From Kaistella solincola (GTDB lineage Bacteria > Bacteroidota > Bacteroidia > Flavobacteriales > Weeksellaceae): 64,000 bases of DNA. Location: positions 186,001 to 250,000 of the forward strand of contig NZ_JSYK01000003.1 in the NCBI RefSeq assembly GCF_000812875.1. Reading direction: 5' to 3'. The notes below the pieces were generated by a model. The model made no database searches. It saw only the letters and a list, made by a program, of their open reading frames with translations, and was not told the origin of the DNA. Positions within the stretch are counted from its first letter, which is position 1, and each line of letters opens with the position of its first letter. The translations under genes were made by a program, and so were the position numbers. This document shows positions 16,991-24,927 of the stretch, piece by piece.

Positions 16991-18305
16991 AGCTTCTGAT
17001 CCATTTCCAAAGTTCTTTTGCACTGGCTTTATTTCCATACATCAAAATCCCAACGCGGTACACTTTCGCCGCGATAAAGACCATTAACAACGTCGAAAGC
17101 AAGAGCAAAAGTACAGAAACCAAAATCTGCCACACCGGAACACCAAACGGAATCCGCGCAATCATCGCCACCGGCGACGTAAACGGAATCATCGAAAGCC
17201 AGAAACCCAGCGGACCTTCCGGATTATTCATAATCGTAAAGCTGCCGTACATTCCCAACATGAGCGGAATTATGGCAAATAAAGTAAACTGCTGCGTTTC
17301 CGTTTCGTTGTCGACTGCCGAGCCAATTGCCGCGTACATAGAGCTGTAAAAAATATAACCCAACAAAAAGAAAACGATGAAAACCGCGATAATAAGCGGG
17401 AAATTCATGTCGAGTAAAATGTGAGAAATTTCGCCTGCAGTTTGCTTAAAATCGAATTTGTCAATCATCTCTGCTGACTGTTCACCACCAGGAATTTGGT
17501 TTTTCATCGCGCTAAAGCCGGTGTTTAGTGAAATTGCACCTAAAACCGCCATCGTAATCCAAATGCTGAACTGCGTTAACGCCACCAAAGTAACACCTAA
17601 AATTTTTCCCATCATCAGCTCAAAAGGTTTTACCGAGGAAATAATGATTTCTACGACGCGGTTGTTTTTTTCCTCCAGAACGCTGCGCATCACGCGGACG
17701 CCGTAAATGATGATAAACATGAAAACTGCGTACATCAGCACCAGCGCGAGGCCCGATTTTACACCGAAAGACAGGTCACTGTCGGTGCTTTTATTATCGA
17801 CGACATTTTTGGTGTTCAGCTCGAAATTCTTTTCCAGATCCGTCATTTGACTTTCGGAAATGCCGAGCGTTTTTATTTTTTCTGTTCTGATGATTTTTGC
17901 TAAATCTGAGGCGACAGTTGTTTTCGTATCAAAACCAATTTTTTTGTTGATCAGCAGTTTTGTGTCTTTTTGTAACTGCTCATAATTGTTATTTTGCAGC
18001 GCCGGAATCACCAGTAAACCTTCAATTCCGTCCATGTCTTTCAGTGTACTTTCCAGCGATTTTTCATTTTCCGCGGGTACAAAGACATATTTTATCTGCG
18101 AATTTCCTTTCAGTTTAGTTACAAAAAGTCCGCTTTTATCAATTACATTGAAAGTGCTTGAACTTTCATTTGCTTTAAACATAAACGCAATCAAAAGACC
18201 GAAACCAATCATCAAAAGCGGGCCCAGAAGCGTAAGAATAACGAAAGATTTTTTCTTAACCTGCGTTAAATATTCTCTTTTCGTAATCAGAAATATATTT
18301 CTCAT
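16989..18305 (-). CDS. ABC-2 type exporter permease (NatB-like)
   Basis: A 438-residue inner membrane protein of the ABC2_membrane_3/NatB type. One transmembrane segment near residues 20-45 (FVILTLLGPLLMIGFGLLIAF) is followed by a large extracytoplasmic loop to about residue 180, then five to six segments (LALVLMYAVFMFIIIYGVRV, ILGVTLVALTQFSIWI, FPLIIAVFIVFFLLGYIFY, LFAIIPLMLGMYG and others). The motif EEKNNRVVEIIISSVKPFELMMGKI is typical of this class. It works with the ATPase encoded 21 nt upstream. The substrate is not apparent; NatAB homologues export sodium, but this cannot be assumed. Confidence 0.85.
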   Translation of the reverse strand: MRNIFLITKREYLTQVKKKSFVILTLLGPLLMIGFGLLIAFMFKANESSSTFNVIDKSGLFVTKLKGNSQIKYVFVPAENEKSLESTLKDMDGIEGLLVIPALQNNNYEQLQKDTKLLINKKIGFDTKTTVASDLAKIIRTEKIKTLGISESQMTDLEKNFELNTKNVVDNKSTDSDLSFGVKSGLALVLMYAVFMFIIIYGVRVMRSVLEEKNNRVVEIIISSVKPFELMMGKILGVTLVALTQFSIWITMAVLGAISLNTGFSAMKNQIPGGEQSAEMIDKFDFKQTAGEISHILLDMNFPLIIAVFIVFFLLGYIFYSSMYAAIGSAVDNETETQQFTLFAIIPLMLGMYGSFTIMNNPEGPLGFWLSMIPFTSPVAMIARIPFGVPVWQILVSVLLLLLSTLLMVFIAAKVYRVGILMYGNKASAKELWKWIRS

Positions 18306-18326
18306 GGATTTTTTTTGTTGGATGGC

Positions 18327-19256
18327 TTAAAGTACAATTTCCGAGTTTTGGTTTCCGCTTACGGCATTGATGAACACTTCGTTCATACTCGGAATTTTCT
18401 CGTCAAAAGACCGTATTTTTCCGACTTTCATTAACTCATTTAAAAGCAAATGCTGGTCACGGTCGTTTTTCAAATCAAAAGAAATCAGCTCATTTTCTGT
18501 AGAAAAATGCTGAATATCAAACTGGTTTTTAAACTGCTCAAATTGCTCCAGATTCACTTCAGCAAGGGTAACATTAAAGATATTTTTCTTGAATTGTTCG
18601 CGTACGTCGAATACTTTTCCGTCCAGCACTTTTTTTGCCTGGTTAATGAGCGCCACGTAATCGCACATCTCCTCCACACTTTCCATGCGGTGCGTGGAAA
18701 GGATAATGGTGGTGCCGTTTTTCTTTAAATTTAAAATTTGGTCTTTGATGAGATTGGCGTTCACCGGATCGAAACCCGAAAATGGTTCATCCAGAATCAG
18801 CAGTTTCGGTCGGTGCAAAACCGTCACTACAAACTGTATTTTCTGCGCCATTCCTTTGGAGAGTTCACTCAGCTTTTTCTTCCACCACTGGTCGATTTCC
18901 AGCTGTTCAAACCAAAATTTTGCCTGCTGCAGGGCATCATTTTTAGACATTCCTTTCAGCTCACCAAAATATAAAATTTGGTCGCCAACACTCATATTTT
19001 TGTACAGACCGCGTTCTTCCGGCATATAACCGATCTGGCGAATGTGCTCCGGATTCAGCTTTTGATTATTGATAAAAACTTCGCCGAAATCGGCCTGCGT
19101 AATCTGGTTGATGATTCTGATGAAAGTGGTTTTTCCGGCTCCGTTCGGACCGAGAAGTCCATAAATGCTCGCCTCCGGAACATTGATGGAAAAATGGGAA
19201 AGGGCAAGTTTTTTTCCGGCGTTGTAGGTTTTGGTTACATTTTCAGCTTTCAGCAT
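18327..19256 (-). CDS. ABC transporter ATP-binding protein
   Basis: A 309-residue ABC ATPase paired with the permease just downstream. Walker A GPNGAGKTT near residue 36, Q-loop region IGYMPEERGLYKNMSVG, signature LSKGMAQK, Walker B LLILDEPFSGFDP and H-loop STHRM are intact. About 85 residues follow the nucleotide domain, the accessory tail usual in NatA-like proteins (DUF4162-type). Gene order ATPase then permease with 21 nt between suggests one transcript; no clear promoter box is seen upstream. Confidence 0.92.
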   Translation of the reverse strand: MLKAENVTKTYNAGKKLALSHFSINVPEASIYGLLGPNGAGKTTFIRIINQITQADFGEVFINNQKLNPEHIRQIGYMPEERGLYKNMSVGDQILYFGELKGMSKNDALQQAKFWFEQLEIDQWWKKKLSELSKGMAQKIQFVVTVLHRPKLLILDEPFSGFDPVNANLIKDQILNLKKNGTTIILSTHRMESVEEMCDYVALINQAKKVLDGKVFDVREQFKKNIFNVTLAEVNLEQFEQFKNQFDIQHFSTENELISFDLKNDRDQHLLLNELMKVGKIRSFDEKIPSMNEVFINAVSGNQNSEIVL

Positions 19257-19344
19257 CGATTCAATTTAACTGAATTAGTCCTTTAAGTAGGATAAAAGTT
19301 ACGGAATTGCGAATTAATTTAGTTTTAATTATTGGCAGCAATTT

Positions 19345-19761
19345 TTACAAATTTTCCCTTACGAAAGTTTCACAATAATTTTTGATTTCTTGCCTTACTT
19401 TTCTAAACTCTTCTTTAATTTCTTCCTTCGTGCCTGTTGCTTTTGCGGGATCCGAAAAATTGTAATGAAATTTCACAGCTTTTGTGGGGAAGAAAGGGCA
19501 ACGTTCTTTGGCGTGGTCGCAAACGGTAATTACAAAATCAAAATCGATGTCCCGGTATTCATCAATGTTGTTTGAAGTGTGATTTGAAATGTCAATTCCG
19601 TCCTCTTTCATGGTCGCGATTGCCTGGGGATTTACACCGTGCGTTTCGATTCCGGCGCTATAAATTTCGGCTTTTTCGCCGGCAAAAAATTTTAAATATC
19701 CTTCCGCAATCTGACTTCTGCAACTGTTTCCGGTGCAAAGTACTAAAATGTTTTTTTTCAT
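19345..19761 (-). CDS. arsC: arsenate reductase ArsC, low-molecular-weight phosphatase type
   Basis: A 138-residue thioredoxin-coupled ArsC. The P-loop CTGNSCRSQ near residue 9 supplies the nucleophilic Cys, and [13 protein letters not shown] near residue 81 supplies the two further redox Cys of the disulfide cascade. It reduces arsenate to arsenite for export by Acr3. Its ATG overlaps the acr3 stop in ATGA (4 bp), so it is the last gene of the arsR operon. Confidence 0.93.
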   Translation of the reverse strand: MKKNILVLCTGNSCRSQIAEGYLKFFAGEKAEIYSAGIETHGVNPQAIATMKEDGIDISNHTSNNIDEYRDIDFDFVITVCDHAKERCPFFPTKAVKFHYNFSDPAKATGTKEEIKEEFRKVRQEIKNYCETFVRENL

Positions 19762-20792
19762 TTTGAATAAAATTTTTGTTTGAGATATAGACTTATTTTG
19801 ACCAAAAGTATTAATACCGGAACTTCTACCAACGGACCGATAACGCCTACAAATGCCTGCGGCGAATGAATGCCAAATACAGAAATTGCCACGGCTATTG
19901 CCAGTTCAAAATTATTTCCGGTGGCAGTAAATGAGATGGAAGCGTTTTTATCGTAAGGAATATTCATTGATTTATTAATGAAAAAACTCACGAAAAACAT
20001 TAATATAAAATAGATGATTAAAGGAATCGCGACTTTTAAAACATCCATTGGCAATTCTATAATTTTATCGCCTTTCAGACTGAACATCAATACGATAGTA
20101 AACAACAGAGCGTATAAGGTAATGGGTGATATTTTAGGAATAAACTGATGATTGTACCAATTTTTTCCTTTGTGTTTTACTAGAAAATATCTTGTTAAAA
20201 AGCCCGCTAAAAATGGAATTCCCAGGTAAATCAAGACACTTTCCGTAACATCGCGCATTGGAACAGAAACATTGAAATTTCCTAATCCTAATTTTTGCGG
20301 CAATACATTGATGAATAACCACACAAAAAAGCTGTAGGAAAAGATCTGAAAAATGCTGTTCAAAGCTACCAAAAGTGCGGCATATTCGCGGTTTCCTTTC
20401 GCCAAATCGTTCCAAACAATAACCATTGCGATGCATCTTGCCAAACCAATGAGAATTAATCCAATCATATAATCGGGTTCGTCTCGCAAGAAAATTAGGG
20501 CCAAAATAAACATCAAAACAGGGCCAATAATCCAGTTTAACAGTAACGAAATTGATAATACTTTTTTGTCTTTCAAGGCCATTGGCAATAAAGAATAATC
20601 CACTTTTGCTAAAGGTGGATACATCATCAAAATCAATCCGATTGCTAAAGGAATATTGGTCGTCCCGAGAGAAATTGCATTGATGTAATGAGGAATATCC
20701 GGAAGAAAATATCCTAAACCTACACCGATTGCCATTGCAAGAAATATCCAGAGCGTGAGATATCGGTCGAGAAACTTGAGTTTTGATTGCAT
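19758..20792 (-). CDS. acr3: arsenite efflux transporter Acr3
   Basis: A 344-residue inner membrane transporter of the ACR3/BASS fold with about ten transmembrane segments. Markers: [21 protein letters not shown] at the N-terminus, [11 protein letters not shown], the conserved Cys region [17 protein letters not shown] near residue 130, and [17 protein letters not shown]. It extrudes arsenite. The open frame starts two codons earlier at TTG; I chose the ATG at 20792. It lies 9 nt after the small DUF6428-like gene and overlaps arsC. Confidence 0.92.
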   Translation of the reverse strand: MQSKLKFLDRYLTLWIFLAMAIGVGLGYFLPDIPHYINAISLGTTNIPLAIGLILMMYPPLAKVDYSLLPMALKDKKVLSISLLLNWIIGPVLMFILALIFLRDEPDYMIGLILIGLARCIAMVIVWNDLAKGNREYAALLVALNSIFQIFSYSFFVWLFINVLPQKLGLGNFNVSVPMRDVTESVLIYLGIPFLAGFLTRYFLVKHKGKNWYNHQFIPKISPITLYALLFTIVLMFSLKGDKIIELPMDVLKVAIPLIIYFILMFFVSFFINKSMNIPYDKNASISFTATGNNFELAIAVAISVFGIHSPQAFVGVIGPLVEVPVLILLVKISLYLKQKFYSK

Positions 20793-20801
20793 ATTCAAAG
20801 T

Positions 20802-20954
20802 TTAGCAACAACCGGAGTTTGGTGCACAAGAATTTTGATTAGCCTTTAATTCTACCAAATTTTTCTTTTGTTCCGGAACAAAAGTTCCGTTTTCTAACTG
20901 AAATTCAACATTTTCTAACGTTGGTAAAATCTGTTTTACATCTGCTAATTTCAT
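20802..20954 (-). CDS. small protein of the ars operon, looks like internally deleted DUF6428
   Basis: A 50-residue product starting at ATG 20954. Its first half (MKLADVKQILPTLENVEFQL, then NGTFVPE) resembles the N-terminus of the DUF6428 proteins that I recall at this position in flavobacterial ars operons (about 150 residues), and its last residues (SCAPNSGCC) resemble their Cys-rich C-terminus; the middle is missing. The join at about residue 28 lies in a perfect 20-bp palindrome. The frame is open 18 codons further upstream, but that extension crosses the putative second operator. The CC end could bind arsenite, as could the similar tail of ArsR; this is inference. Confidence 0.6.
   Translation of the reverse strand: MKLADVKQILPTLENVEFQLENGTFVPEQKKNLVELKANQNSCAPNSGCC
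20865..20884. repeat. perfect 20-bp palindrome inside the small ars gene
   Basis: CTTTTGTTCC / GGAACAAAAG with no loop, encoding the FVPEQK residues at the apparent deletion junction. Confidence 0.85.
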
Positions 20955-20985
20955 CTCGTGATATTTTTGGTTAAAATTTAATAGG

Positions 20986-21001
20986 TAATATTGCGATATA
21001 G
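20986..21001. promoter_or_regulatory. possible second ArsR site
   Basis: TAATATTGCGATATAG: the left half equals the operator at 21354-21369 and the right half is diverged. It lies between the arsR stop and the ATG of the small gene. Confidence 0.4.
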
Positions 21002-21012
21002 GAAACAAAAGT

Positions 21013-21339
21013 TTAACAGCATTTGGCCTGGGAAACAGTTTGTATAATTTTCGAGAAATAAGTATTTAAGATTTCAATCGTTTTTTCATCGATGCAGTAA
21101 CAGACTGAATTTCCATCAATGTTTCCTTTAATGATTCCTGCATTTTTCAGTTCCTTTAAATGTTGCGAAACGGTGGGTTGAGCTAATGGAAGTTCATTCA
21201 CAATATCGCCACAGATACATTCGTTTACTTTCATTAAATATTCAATAATGGCGATTCTTGCAGGATGCCCAAGCGCTTTTGCGATGGTAGCCATTTGGTT
21301 TTGTTGTTCCGTAAAATGTTCTGTTTTAGTAGCTCCCAT
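21013..21339 (-). CDS. arsR: ArsR/SmtB family arsenic-responsive repressor
   Basis: A 108-residue winged-helix repressor. The DNA-recognition part is QPTVSQHLKELKNAGIIKG; the preceding helix carries NECICGDIV, a Cys-x-Cys in the position of the ArsR metalloid site (ELCVCDL-like), and the protein ends KCC, giving further thiols. It should leave the operator on binding arsenite and free the operon arsR, small gene, acr3, arsC. A perfect 16-bp palindrome lies 15 bp upstream of its start. Confidence 0.92.
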   Translation of the reverse strand: MGATKTEHFTEQQNQMATIAKALGHPARIAIIEYLMKVNECICGDIVNELPLAQPTVSQHLKELKNAGIIKGNIDGNSVCYCIDEKTIEILNTYFSKIIQTVSQAKCC

Positions 21340-21353
21340 AATCTTATAGTGTT

Positions 21354-21369
21354 TAATATTGCAATATTA
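21354..21369 (-). promoter_or_regulatory. ArsR operator overlapping the -7 box
   Basis: Perfect palindrome TAATATTG-CAATATTA. Its minus-strand half TAATATTG is one mismatch from the -7 consensus TAnnTTTG and is correctly placed for a short leader, so repressor binding would cover the promoter. Confidence 0.7.
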
Positions 21370-21527
21370 CGATAATTATGCTTTTGTATCATATTCTTTC
21401 TGTTAAAAACCAAAAATTACCTCATTTAGCTGGAAAAAAATTTGGTAAAAATTGCTGGTAGCTTTAATCTTAAGTCTAATGTTAGAAGAAACAGAAAGAA
21501 TTGCTGGATTTTTAAAAATAAAAAAAA

Positions 21528-21552
21528 CGGCCTTTTAGCAAGTGATTTTTCG
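21528..21552. repeat. GCC-type palindrome, degenerate
   Basis: ACGGCCTTTTAGCAAGTGATTTTT between the 5' end of the ars operon and the dusB 3' end. The gap 21370-21569 holds nothing else I can support. Confidence 0.45.
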
Positions 21553-21569
21553 AAAATTTGAAAAAATTT

Positions 21570-22565
21570 TTATGCGTCGAAGCTGTATTGGGAATAAAAC
21601 TGATCTGCTTTTTCAATGACCTCGTCCATTTCTTCCAAAGTAAAAACCTCTAAAAACTGGCGCCGGAAATCTTTAAAATGCGGAATTCCACGGAAATAAT
21701 TGCTGTAATGCTGGCGCATTTCTATTAAACCCAATCTTTCACCTTTCCAGTCTTTGCTCCATTCCGCGTGTTGACGAACAGCTTCAAGCCTTTGCGTAAT
21801 CGTAGGTTCCGGTAAAATTTCACCCGTCGCGAAAAAATGTTTCACTTCATTAAAAATCCAGGGATAACCGATGGCGCCACGCCCGATCATAATGCCGTCG
21901 CAGTCGAATTTATTTTTGTATTCCCACGCTTTTTGCGCAGAATCGATGTCACCGTTTCCGAAAATCGGAATTTCGATATTGGGATTATTTTTTACTTGGT
22001 GAATGTAATTCCAGTCGGCGTCGCCTTTGTACATTTGGGCGCGTGTTCTGGCGTGAATGGTCAGCGCTTTTACACCAACTTCCTGCAGCCTTTCCGCAAC
22101 TTCCATAATATTGATGCTTTCCGTATCCCAACCCAAACGCGTTTTTACGGTAACCGGCAAATGTGTTGAATTTACAACAGCTTTCGTGAGGCGAATCATT
22201 AAATCAATATCTTTCAAAACTCCGGCGCCTGCGCCTTTGCACACCACTTTTTTCACCGGACATCCAAAATTAATGTCTACAATGTCAGGATTTACCGTTT
22301 CCACAATTTTTGCGGAAAGTGCCATGGCTTCTTCATCACCACCGAAAATCTGAATTCCGACCGGTCTTTCATAATCGAAAATATCGAGTTTTTTGCGGCT
22401 TTTCATCGCATCGCGAATCAAACCTTCCGAAGAAATAAATTCCGAATACATCATATCTGCGCCGTGCATTTTGCACAGTTTACGGAAAGGCGGATCCGAA
22501 ACGTCTTCCATTGGCGCAAGTAACAACGGAAATTCTGGCAGCTCTATATTGCCGATTTTTATCAT
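21570..22565 (-). CDS. dusB: tRNA-dihydrouridine synthase (DusB type)
   Basis: A 331-residue FMN-dependent enzyme that reduces uridine in the tRNA D-loop. TIM-barrel motifs: PLLLAPMEDVSDPPFRKLC, YSEFIS, the FMN-site region NFGCPVKKVVCKGAGAGVLK with the catalytic Cys, TVKTRLGWD, LTIHARTRAQMYKG, and GNGDI plus GIMIGRGAIGYPWIF. The frame is open 17 codons further upstream, but a -7 box ends 4 nt before the ATG at 22565, fixing that start and predicting a leaderless mRNA. Confidence 0.92.
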   Translation of the reverse strand: MIKIGNIELPEFPLLLAPMEDVSDPPFRKLCKMHGADMMYSEFISSEGLIRDAMKSRKKLDIFDYERPVGIQIFGGDEEAMALSAKIVETVNPDIVDINFGCPVKKVVCKGAGAGVLKDIDLMIRLTKAVVNSTHLPVTVKTRLGWDTESINIMEVAERLQEVGVKALTIHARTRAQMYKGDADWNYIHQVKNNPNIEIPIFGNGDIDSAQKAWEYKNKFDCDGIMIGRGAIGYPWIFNEVKHFFATGEILPEPTITQRLEAVRQHAEWSKDWKGERLGLIEMRQHYSNYFRGIPHFKDFRRQFLEVFTLEEMDEVIEKADQFYSQYSFDA

Positions 22566-22569
22566 GGTG

Positions 22570-22577
22570 CAAAGGTA
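22570..22577 (-). promoter_or_regulatory. -7 promoter box for dusB, leaderless spacing
   Basis: TACCTTTG on the minus strand, 4 nt before the ATG. Confidence 0.65.
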
Positions 22578-22616
22578 CTGGAAAAAGTAAAAAGGAAAAA
22601 GCAGAATTCGGCCCAA

Positions 22617-22648
22617 AAAATTTCCCGTTAAAGCAGGTAATTTTTTCG
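22617..22648. repeat. GCC-type palindrome
   Basis: TTTCCCGTTAAAGCAGGTAATTTTTT, reverse orientation, between the downstream end of the 22658 gene and the dusB promoter. Confidence 0.5.
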
Positions 22649-22657
22649 ATTTAGCTT

Positions 22658-22861
22658 TTAATCAAAATCGTGGTGCGTGTCGTCTTTTGAATTTTTGTAG
22701 ACAAACCACATTCCGATGGTAAGTCCGATAACGCCGGCAACCGCTGTCATCAGGGCGCGCTCCAGTTTGTCTGGCTGATCGTTTCCGATGTAATTAAAAA
22801 GAAATAAGATAATGAAAGTGATTGCCGCAATGACAGCAAATTTTTTAGATTTTATATTCAT
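22658..22861 (-). CDS. small two-pass membrane protein, hypothetical
   Basis: A 67-residue protein with two predicted transmembrane segments (FAVIAAITFIILFLFNYI near 8-25 and LMTAVAGVIGLTIGMWFVYK near 37-56) separated by an acidic, charged loop (GNDQPDKLERA) and ending in an acidic, His-containing tail (DDTHHDFD). I recognise no family. Its start overlaps the stop of the upstream beta-barrel gene by 4 bp (ATGA), so the two are coupled. Charged flanks and good hydrophobic segments argue that it is real. Confidence 0.65.
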   Translation of the reverse strand: MNIKSKKFAVIAAITFIILFLFNYIGNDQPDKLERALMTAVAGVIGLTIGMWFVYKNSKDDTHHDFD

Positions 22862-23490
22862 GATTTTAATTTATAGGCAATCATTACGCCGCCGCGGTAG
22901 ATCAGCCATTCTCCGCTTCGGTTGTAATTTCTCGTCGGGTCTGTATCGTACCGGATTCCCAATTTTTTGTGCATTCCTTTGTAGAAACTCTGCACATTTC
23001 CGCCGCCCAAAAACAAATCCATATTCCAACGGTCGTTGAACTGAAACTGGTAGCCCGCCGTCGCGCCGAACATCGTGGAAAAACCAACTTGGTAAAGATC
23101 GGAAGCAATATAAACCGGCGAGTCGGGTGTGTACTGATAAGGGCCGTCGCTCCAGTAGTTCCATTTTTGCATGATGTAGCGCGAAGCGGCAATATTGGCG
23201 CCGAGATACCAGTTTTTAAAAGCTTCTTTAAAATAGTGTCGCGCATCTAATCCCACAATATAAATTTGCATGGGTCTTCCGTTGAAAGATTTCCAGGGTG
23301 AAATAAGCAAATCTGCCTGAAGGGTAACTTTGTCTTTTAACTGATATTCCGCGCCGGCATTAAGAATTCCGACAGGCAGAAAAAGCGCATTTGCTTTAAA
23401 ATAAATTTGCGGTGACTGCGTGGAATCTGAAATTTGAGCTTTAGAAAGGAAAGAAATAAACACAGCGAAAACGAGGGGAAAAATTTTCAA
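22858..23490 (-). CDS. DUF3575-like outer membrane beta-barrel protein
   Basis: A 210-residue exported protein: signal peptide MKIFPLVFAVFISFLSKAQ, then IYFKANALFLPVGILNAGAEYQL, which is the opening of the DUF3575 family, followed by alternating strands (VTLQADLLISPW, GLDARHYFKEAFKNWYLGANIAA, GATAGYQFQFNDRWNMDLFLGGG) and a final strand MIAYKL. Likely a small outer membrane barrel; function unknown. It is 7 nt downstream of the thioredoxin-fold gene and coupled to the small membrane protein that follows. Confidence 0.75.
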   Translation of the reverse strand: MKIFPLVFAVFISFLSKAQISDSTQSPQIYFKANALFLPVGILNAGAEYQLKDKVTLQADLLISPWKSFNGRPMQIYIVGLDARHYFKEAFKNWYLGANIAASRYIMQKWNYWSDGPYQYTPDSPVYIASDLYQVGFSTMFGATAGYQFQFNDRWNMDLFLGGGNVQSFYKGMHKKLGIRYDTDPTRNYNRSGEWLIYRGGVMIAYKLKS

Positions 23491-23497
23491 AGCAGGA

Positions 23498-24670
23498 TTA
23501 TTTTAAGCTTTGTAAAAGTTCGGTTGCCATGCTCGCGTCTTTTCCCTGGCTTTCAGAAAGGTTTTTTGAAAGCTCGGCGTAAGTTTTTGCTTCAGTTATT
23601 TTGCCGTTTTTTGCGTAAATTCTTGCGAGAATATAAGTGTTTTCCGGTGTTTCACCTTTCATCACCGATTTTTCCGCCCATTCCTGAGCTTTTTTCAGTG
23701 ATTCTTTATTTTCCACGTGCTGTGCGAAATTCCACGCTGGTTGTAGCAATTCCTGCGGATCGAAATCTTCAGAATTTTTATAATAAGTGAGAGCCGCTTT
23801 TTCGTATTCGGGGAAATTTCCGACATTTTCATAATAAATGACTTTCATTCTGGCCAAAGCAGTTTCCGCATCTTTTTGTCCGATGAGCGGCACGGCGTTT
23901 TTGTAAAAATAAGCATCGTCGATGAGACCTGTTTTTTGGTTTAATGAATTTTCCATGACTTTTGAAATCTTAATATTCGCATCGAACTGCTTATAAATTT
24001 CTTCCGATAGAATTTTGGAAATTTGGTCTTTTTTAGCCCTAAAAATCTGGTAATTCGGATCTGCTGGAGATTTTAAAAAGTACAGAAGCAAACCAACTTC
24101 GTCGCGCGTAAATTCCTCAGATTTTTTATTTGCAAAATATCTTTCAGAACCTTTTTTCGCGAGTTCATAATCGCTTTCCGCGTAGCGTTTCATAAAATTC
24201 AACAAAAAATCCGGGTCTTTTTCACCTTTTATAAAAAGCTCTTTCATCGAAGAATCGGTGAGTTTCGGATTGTTGGCTTCTTTGCCGATGGTTAAAAAAT
24301 CTTCTTCGCCCATATAACCGAAGTTTTGCATCACCAAATCGCCGTCGCCATTTAGAAAGAGAAAAGAAGGGTAGGAGCGCACGGAATATTTTGCGGCGAT
24401 GTCGCGACCTTCACCTTTTTCCATATCAATACGCGCATTGATGAAATTCGCATCGTAATAAGCTTTCACCGCCGGAAGTGTGAAAATGTTTTTTTCCATT
24501 AATTTACACGGCCCGCACCACGAAGCGTACGCATCTAAAAAAACCAGTTTTTTTTCTTTTTTAGCTTTGGCTAAAATTTCTTTAAAAGAACCGCTTTCAA
24601 AAGAGATTGACTGCTGCGAAAACGTAAACAAAAAGGACAGTAAAAAGAGCGTCGAAAATATTTTTTTCAT
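23498..24670 (-). CDS. thioredoxin-fold protein with TPR-like C-terminus
   Basis: A 390-residue exported protein. Signal peptide IFSTLFLLSFLFTFSQQ, then a thioredoxin domain (residues about 25-150) with the active site YASWCGPCKLMEK; the CGPC pair is intact. The remainder is alpha-helical (for example AALTYYKNSEDFDPQELLQPAWNFAQHVE), ending in a TPR-like repeat (TYILARIYAKNGKITEAKTYAELS). It is probably a periplasmic thiol-disulfide protein. The downstream barrel is 7 nt away. A -7 box lies 16 nt upstream of the ATG. Confidence 0.8.
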   Translation of the reverse strand: MKKIFSTLFLLSFLFTFSQQSISFESGSFKEILAKAKKEKKLVFLDAYASWCGPCKLMEKNIFTLPAVKAYYDANFINARIDMEKGEGRDIAAKYSVRSYPSFLFLNGDGDLVMQNFGYMGEEDFLTIGKEANNPKLTDSSMKELFIKGEKDPDFLLNFMKRYAESDYELAKKGSERYFANKKSEEFTRDEVGLLLYFLKSPADPNYQIFRAKKDQISKILSEEIYKQFDANIKISKVMENSLNQKTGLIDDAYFYKNAVPLIGQKDAETALARMKVIYYENVGNFPEYEKAALTYYKNSEDFDPQELLQPAWNFAQHVENKESLKKAQEWAEKSVMKGETPENTYILARIYAKNGKITEAKTYAELSKNLSESQGKDASMATELLQSLK

Positions 24671-24686
24671 AACCTAAAATTCGGTG

Positions 24687-24694
24687 CAAAGATA
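24687..24694 (-). promoter_or_regulatory. -7 promoter box for the thioredoxin-fold gene
   Basis: TATCTTTG on the minus strand, 16 nt before the ATG. Confidence 0.6.
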
Positions 24695-24734
24695 ATTAAA
24701 ATAAAAAGGTGGTTTTTCCGGTAAAAATTAAAAC

Positions 24735-24890
24735 CGAAAAATTCGGTGCTCTTTGACCTGATTTTTTGCTTTTTGTTAAAAGAAGAAAAAATGCCGTTTT
24801 TACCCCAAAAAAAACCTTTCGGCAAAGTAGAAATTGACCGGAATTTTGGTGTTGAGCTAAATCGCAAACAAATGCCGTTTTACCTCAGAA
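24735..24890. repeat. degenerate GCC-type palindrome fragments
   Basis: Partial copies at about 24739 (ATTCGGTGCTCTTTGACC), 24791 (ATGCCGTTTTTACC) and 24872 (ATGCCGTTTTACCTCAG); only left arms remain in the last two. Confidence 0.4.
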
Positions 24891-24923
24891 AAAATCCTTT
24901 TCCGGAGAGCAGAAAAGGATTTT
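24889..24923 (-). terminator. intrinsic terminator of glnS
   Basis: On the minus strand AAAATCCTTTTC / GAAAAGGATTTT around TGCTCTCCG, running into a T tract. Confidence 0.8.
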
Positions 24924-24927
24924 AAAT

